The notes under the pieces were generated by a model that saw only the letters and a program-made list of their open reading frames with translations, was not told the DNA's origin and did not search any database. Made by a program: the position numbers and the translations under genes. This document shows, in pieces, positions 49,990-52,174 of a DNA stretch of 52,174 nt (positions are counted from its first letter, which is position 1; every line of letters begins with the position of its first letter). Source of the stretch: Bacillota bacterium (GTDB lineage Bacteria; Bacillota; Clostridia; Christensenellales; SZUA-584); assembly GCA_023428025.1 (NCBI GenBank), contig JAEYZN010000018.1, forward strand, positions 1-52,174, in the 5' to 3' direction.

Positions 49990-50601
49990 ATGAAGCAGTA
50001 TCAGATCAACAGGGCGCGCATCCGCGACGGAAAAATCGACTGGGAACAGGCGGCGCTTGCGCGCATCAATGAAAGCCAGTGGCTTGACGAAGCGCCCATA
50101 CGGGCGTTCGCACGCGTTTGCTACGATGAGACGGGGTTGTATGCGCAGCTTAGCGCAAACGAAGAGCACCGGCTGGCCCGGTTCACCGGAACAACGGACA
50201 TGGTGTGCATGGACAGCTGTCTGGAGCTTTTCATGTGCCCGATGAGCGGCGACGTACGGTATTTCAACTTTGAGTTCAACCCGAACGGCGCGTTGTACCT
50301 GGGGTTCGGGCAAAACCGTTACGACAGCGTACGCCAGCTGGTGCAGGATGCAGACAAAACATTTAGGGTTCAGCCCTATCAAGAACAGTATCTATGGGGG
50401 ATAGAGTTCTATATACCGGTGACTTTTATCAGGTTGTATTTTCCGGAATTCGCCTTGGAAAGCGGTCGTATCATTTATGGGAACTTCTATAAGTGCGGGG
50501 AAGAAACGGTACAGCCTCATTATTTCTCTTGGAACAGAATTCACGGTGACGTCCCTGACTTCCATAAGCCTCAATGCTTTGGTAAGTGGATACTTCAATA
50601 G
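49990..50601 (+). CDS. CBM9-like/DOMON-like carbohydrate-binding protein, cytoplasmic
   Basis: A 203-residue protein similar to carbohydrate-binding family 9-like beta-sandwich domains. Visible cues are the aromatic-rich core, DSCLELFMCPMSGDVRYFNFEFNP split over about residues 75-99, and the C-terminal HYFSWNRIHGDVPDFHKPQCFGKW region typical of this family. It has no signal peptide, lipobox or enzyme domain, so it is intracellular, which is odd for a binding module. ATG 49990 follows AAGGTGCAGG; GTG 49981 is an alternative. It may be an enzyme accessory or an unrecognised sugar-active protein. Function unknown. Confidence 0.65.
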   Translation: MKQYQINRARIRDGKIDWEQAALARINESQWLDEAPIRAFARVCYDETGLYAQLSANEEHRLARFTGTTDMVCMDSCLELFMCPMSGDVRYFNFEFNPNGALYLGFGQNRYDSVRQLVQDADKTFRVQPYQEQYLWGIEFYIPVTFIRLYFPEFALESGRIIYGNFYKCGEETVQPHYFSWNRIHGDVPDFHKPQCFGKWILQ

Positions 50602-50610
50602 GAGGCATTT

Positions 50611-51774
50611 ATGAGAAAGACGCTTTTCAACGGCCGGGTGATCACGCCGGACGGCATTGTTCGGGGCGGGGTCGAGGTGGATGGCGAGAGAATAGCCCGC
50701 GTGTTTGAAGGAGACGGCTATGACCCTGCGGGCGAGCTCATCGACTGCAGGGGAAACTACATCGCGCCGGGCTTTATCGATATCCATACCCACTCCACGA
50801 TAGAAGGGGACGTGATGGACGCCACGGTGGAATCCCTGCACAGGATGACGGCCCAGCACGGGCGGCACGGCACCACATCGCTGGTCGCCACCACGCTGTC
50901 CAGCACACACGAAAGAATCGCCAAAGCGCTGGATAACATCAACGAAGTGATGAAGCGGCCGCCTGTGGGCGCGCGGGTGCTGGGGGCGCATCTGGAGGGC
51001 AACTACTTTGCGCCGCAAATGGCGGGCGCGCAGAATCCGGAATACCTGTATCCGCCGGAAAAGGACGATTACATGGATTTTATCCGGCGCGGATGCGTGA
51101 AACGCGTCGCCGCGGCGCCGGAGCTGCCGGGCGCGCTGGAGATGGCGCGAAAGCTGGCGCCCACGGGCATACAGTTCTCCATCGGCCACTCCAACGGCAG
51201 GCCCTGGGATGTGAAAAACGCGATCGAGGCGGGTTACACCACCGTCACGCACATATTCAACGCGCAGTCGTCGATATCCAACGTGTTCTGCTATCCGGAG
51301 GCGGGCGTCTGCGAGGCGTCGCTGCTGTATGACGAGATATCCGCTGAATGCATCTGCGACGGCCAGCATCTGTCTCCCACGCTGCTGCAGCTGGTTTACA
51401 AGATTAAAGGGCCGGACAGGATGATCGGCATCACGGACTCGGTGTATTCGGGCGCGGCGGACGGCGAGTATATGTTTGGCGGGCTTGAGGTGGTGGTCAG
51501 GGACAACATCTGCATCCTCAAGTCGGGCGTGGCGTTCGCGGGCAGCGTCGCCACCATGGACCTTTGTCTGCGCACCCTGTACAAGAAAGCGGGCATCCCG
51601 ATCGGGGACGCGGTGAAGATATGCGCTGCCACGCCCGCAAAAATCATCGGCGAGCAGCAACATATCGGCGTTATTGCCGCGGGGTACGATGCGGATATCA
51701 ATGTGTTCGACGACGATATCAACATACTGTACACGACGGTGTTGGGAAAAACAGTCAATAATAAATTGGCGTAG
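50611..51774 (+). CDS. nagA: N-acetylglucosamine-6-phosphate deacetylase-like amidohydrolase
   Basis: A 387-residue amidohydrolase of the NagA family. The ligands are His59 and His61 (DIHTHS), Glu129 (HLEG), His193 (GHSNG), His214 (THIFNA) and the catalytic Asp276 (GITDSVYS). It removes the acetyl group from an N-acetyl amino-sugar phosphate, giving acetate. The substrate loop differs from standard NagA: HLEGNYF instead of HLEGPF, and HIFNAQSS instead of HLFNAM. The substrate may therefore be another N-acyl amino sugar. AGGAGG precedes the ATG, ten bases after the CBM9-like gene. A terminator-like hairpin follows. Confidence 0.85.
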   Translation: MRKTLFNGRVITPDGIVRGGVEVDGERIARVFEGDGYDPAGELIDCRGNYIAPGFIDIHTHSTIEGDVMDATVESLHRMTAQHGRHGTTSLVATTLSSTHERIAKALDNINEVMKRPPVGARVLGAHLEGNYFAPQMAGAQNPEYLYPPEKDDYMDFIRRGCVKRVAAAPELPGALEMARKLAPTGIQFSIGHSNGRPWDVKNAIEAGYTTVTHIFNAQSSISNVFCYPEAGVCEASLLYDEISAECICDGQHLSPTLLQLVYKIKGPDRMIGITDSVYSGAADGEYMFGGLEVVVRDNICILKSGVAFAGSVATMDLCLRTLYKKAGIPIGDAVKICAATPAKIIGEQQHIGVIAAGYDADINVFDDDINILYTTVLGKTVNNKLA

Positions 51775-51865
51775 CAAATAGAAGAACACGCGACAGCCCG
51801 GAAGGGTGAAAGGGGCTTGCCAATCGTCCGGGGTGTAGGGATTTCCGGGCGCGGCAGGTGATTGG

Positions 51866-51919
51866 GCAGCAGATATTGAGGCATCTTCTTTTGAGAGGTG
51901 CGGTCTGCTGCTGATTTTT
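51866..51919 (+). terminator. Probable terminator after the NagA-like gene
   Basis: GCAGCAGA at 51866-51873 pairs with TCTGCTGC at 51904-51911, then TGATTTTTT. The 30-base loop can form partial inner pairs. The adjacent gap 51775-51865 shows no gene. Confidence 0.55.
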
Positions 51920-51957
51920 TGTAACGAAACGTCAAGGGCGTGGAGGGAGAGAATGAT

Positions 51958-52174
51958 ATGAGAAAAGGGATAGCGATTGCGGGAAACCTGATCGTCGATT
52001 ACTGCAAAGAGGTGGATTCATACCCGAAGCCGGGCATGCTGAGCAACATACTGAACGTGGAAAAGAGCGTGGGCGGATGCTTGGCGAACACCATCATCGA
52101 TATCGCCAAAATGGACGAGACGATGGACTTGTATGCTCTGGGCATGGTGGGCGGCGACGACAACGGCCGGTATC
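51958..52174 (+). CDS. PfkB family carbohydrate kinase, N-terminal part (cut by window end)
   Basis: Only the first 72 codons are present. The frame begins MRKGIAIAGNLIVDYCKEVD and continues with SVGGCLANTIIDIAKM, the N-terminal substrate-binding PfkB motif, and ALGMVGGDDNGRY, the typical GxxGxDxxG segment. It is a ribokinase-fold sugar kinase. ATG 51958 is supported by GGAGGGAGAG. It follows the amino-sugar-like operon after a probable terminator, and may phosphorylate the deaminated sugar; the catalytic GAGD motif is outside the window. Confidence 0.82.
   Translation, partial: MRKGIAIAGNLIVDYCKEVDSYPKPGMLSNILNVEKSVGGCLANTIIDIAKMDETMDLYALGMVGGDDNGRY

Noticed and set aside
45765..51774. Antibiotic or surface-sugar biosynthesis cluster (DegT aminotransferase plus Gfo/Idh)
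   Set aside because: No nucleotidyltransferase, glycosyltransferase or nucleotide-sugar dehydratase is present, while an importer, a NagA-like deacetylase and a kinase indicate breakdown.

Overview
The window looks like a chromosomal segment of an anaerobic, gut- or rumen-type clostridial bacterium (Bacillota, class Clostridia). The reasons are strong GGAGG-type ribosome binding sites, frequent TTG and GTG starts, sigma-A promoters in AT-rich gaps between GC-richer genes, lipoprotein-anchored binding proteins with Ala/Pro/Glu/Ser-rich linkers, and ROK and LacI regulators beside CUT2-type sugar ABC importers. This is inference from sequence character, not a database match. Almost everything is on the + strand; the exceptions are xpt, an xdhC-like gene and one ROK regulator. 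No rRNA, tRNA, transposon, prophage or CRISPR array was seen.

Region 1 (1-12.1 kb) is a sugar island. It holds the tail of a D-tagatose/D-allulose 3-epimerase, two ROK-family repressors, a D-lyxose/D-mannose-type isomerase, a three-gene sugar ABC importer, and then a second operon with a ROK sugar kinase, a class II bisphosphate aldolase, a phosphofructokinase homologue with altered active-site residues, a PfkB kinase and a DUF4432 epimerase-like protein. Together they could take an unusual hexose or pentose from uptake to triose phosphates. A compact three-way-junction RNA candidate lies between the two operons.

Region 2 (12.3-20.9 kb) is mostly housekeeping. It contains an ABC-F ATPase gene interrupted by a single-base frameshift and a UPF0178 (YqxD-like) gene. 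Next is a tightly overlapping operon of UbiD-, UbiA- and UbiX-type enzymes followed by a NitT/TauT-type ABC importer (late quinone assembly plus a candidate precursor uptake system). A convergent xanthine phosphoribosyltransferase ends the region.

Region 3 (21.1-33.8 kb) is an L-rhamnose utilization locus: a LacI regulator with two operator-like palindromes, a four-gene rhamnose-type ABC importer, mutarotase RhaM, isomerase RhaA, a class II aldolase (RhaE-like), kinase RhaB, a short-chain dehydrogenase (RhaW- or SrlD-like) and an unexplained PHP-domain protein.

Region 4 (33.8-52.2 kb) starts with a domain-permuted XdhC-like protein. It continues with glutamate dehydrogenase, a ceramidase-like amidohydrolase, a NagB-like protein lacking the usual catalytic Asp, a TIM-barrel isomerase and a divergent ROK repressor. 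A long operon follows: an ABC importer, a DegT-type aminotransferase, two Gfo/Idh oxidoreductases, an isomerase, a CBM9-like protein, a NagA-like deacetylase and a PfkB kinase cut by the window edge. Three near-identical operators (conserved arm TAATTAATYCA) lie 8-9 bases after the -10 boxes of the gdh, ceramidase-like and ROK promoters. The combination suggests an undescribed pathway for an N-acylated amino sugar in which transamination is coupled to glutamate dehydrogenase; this is the main candidate for a new system in the window.
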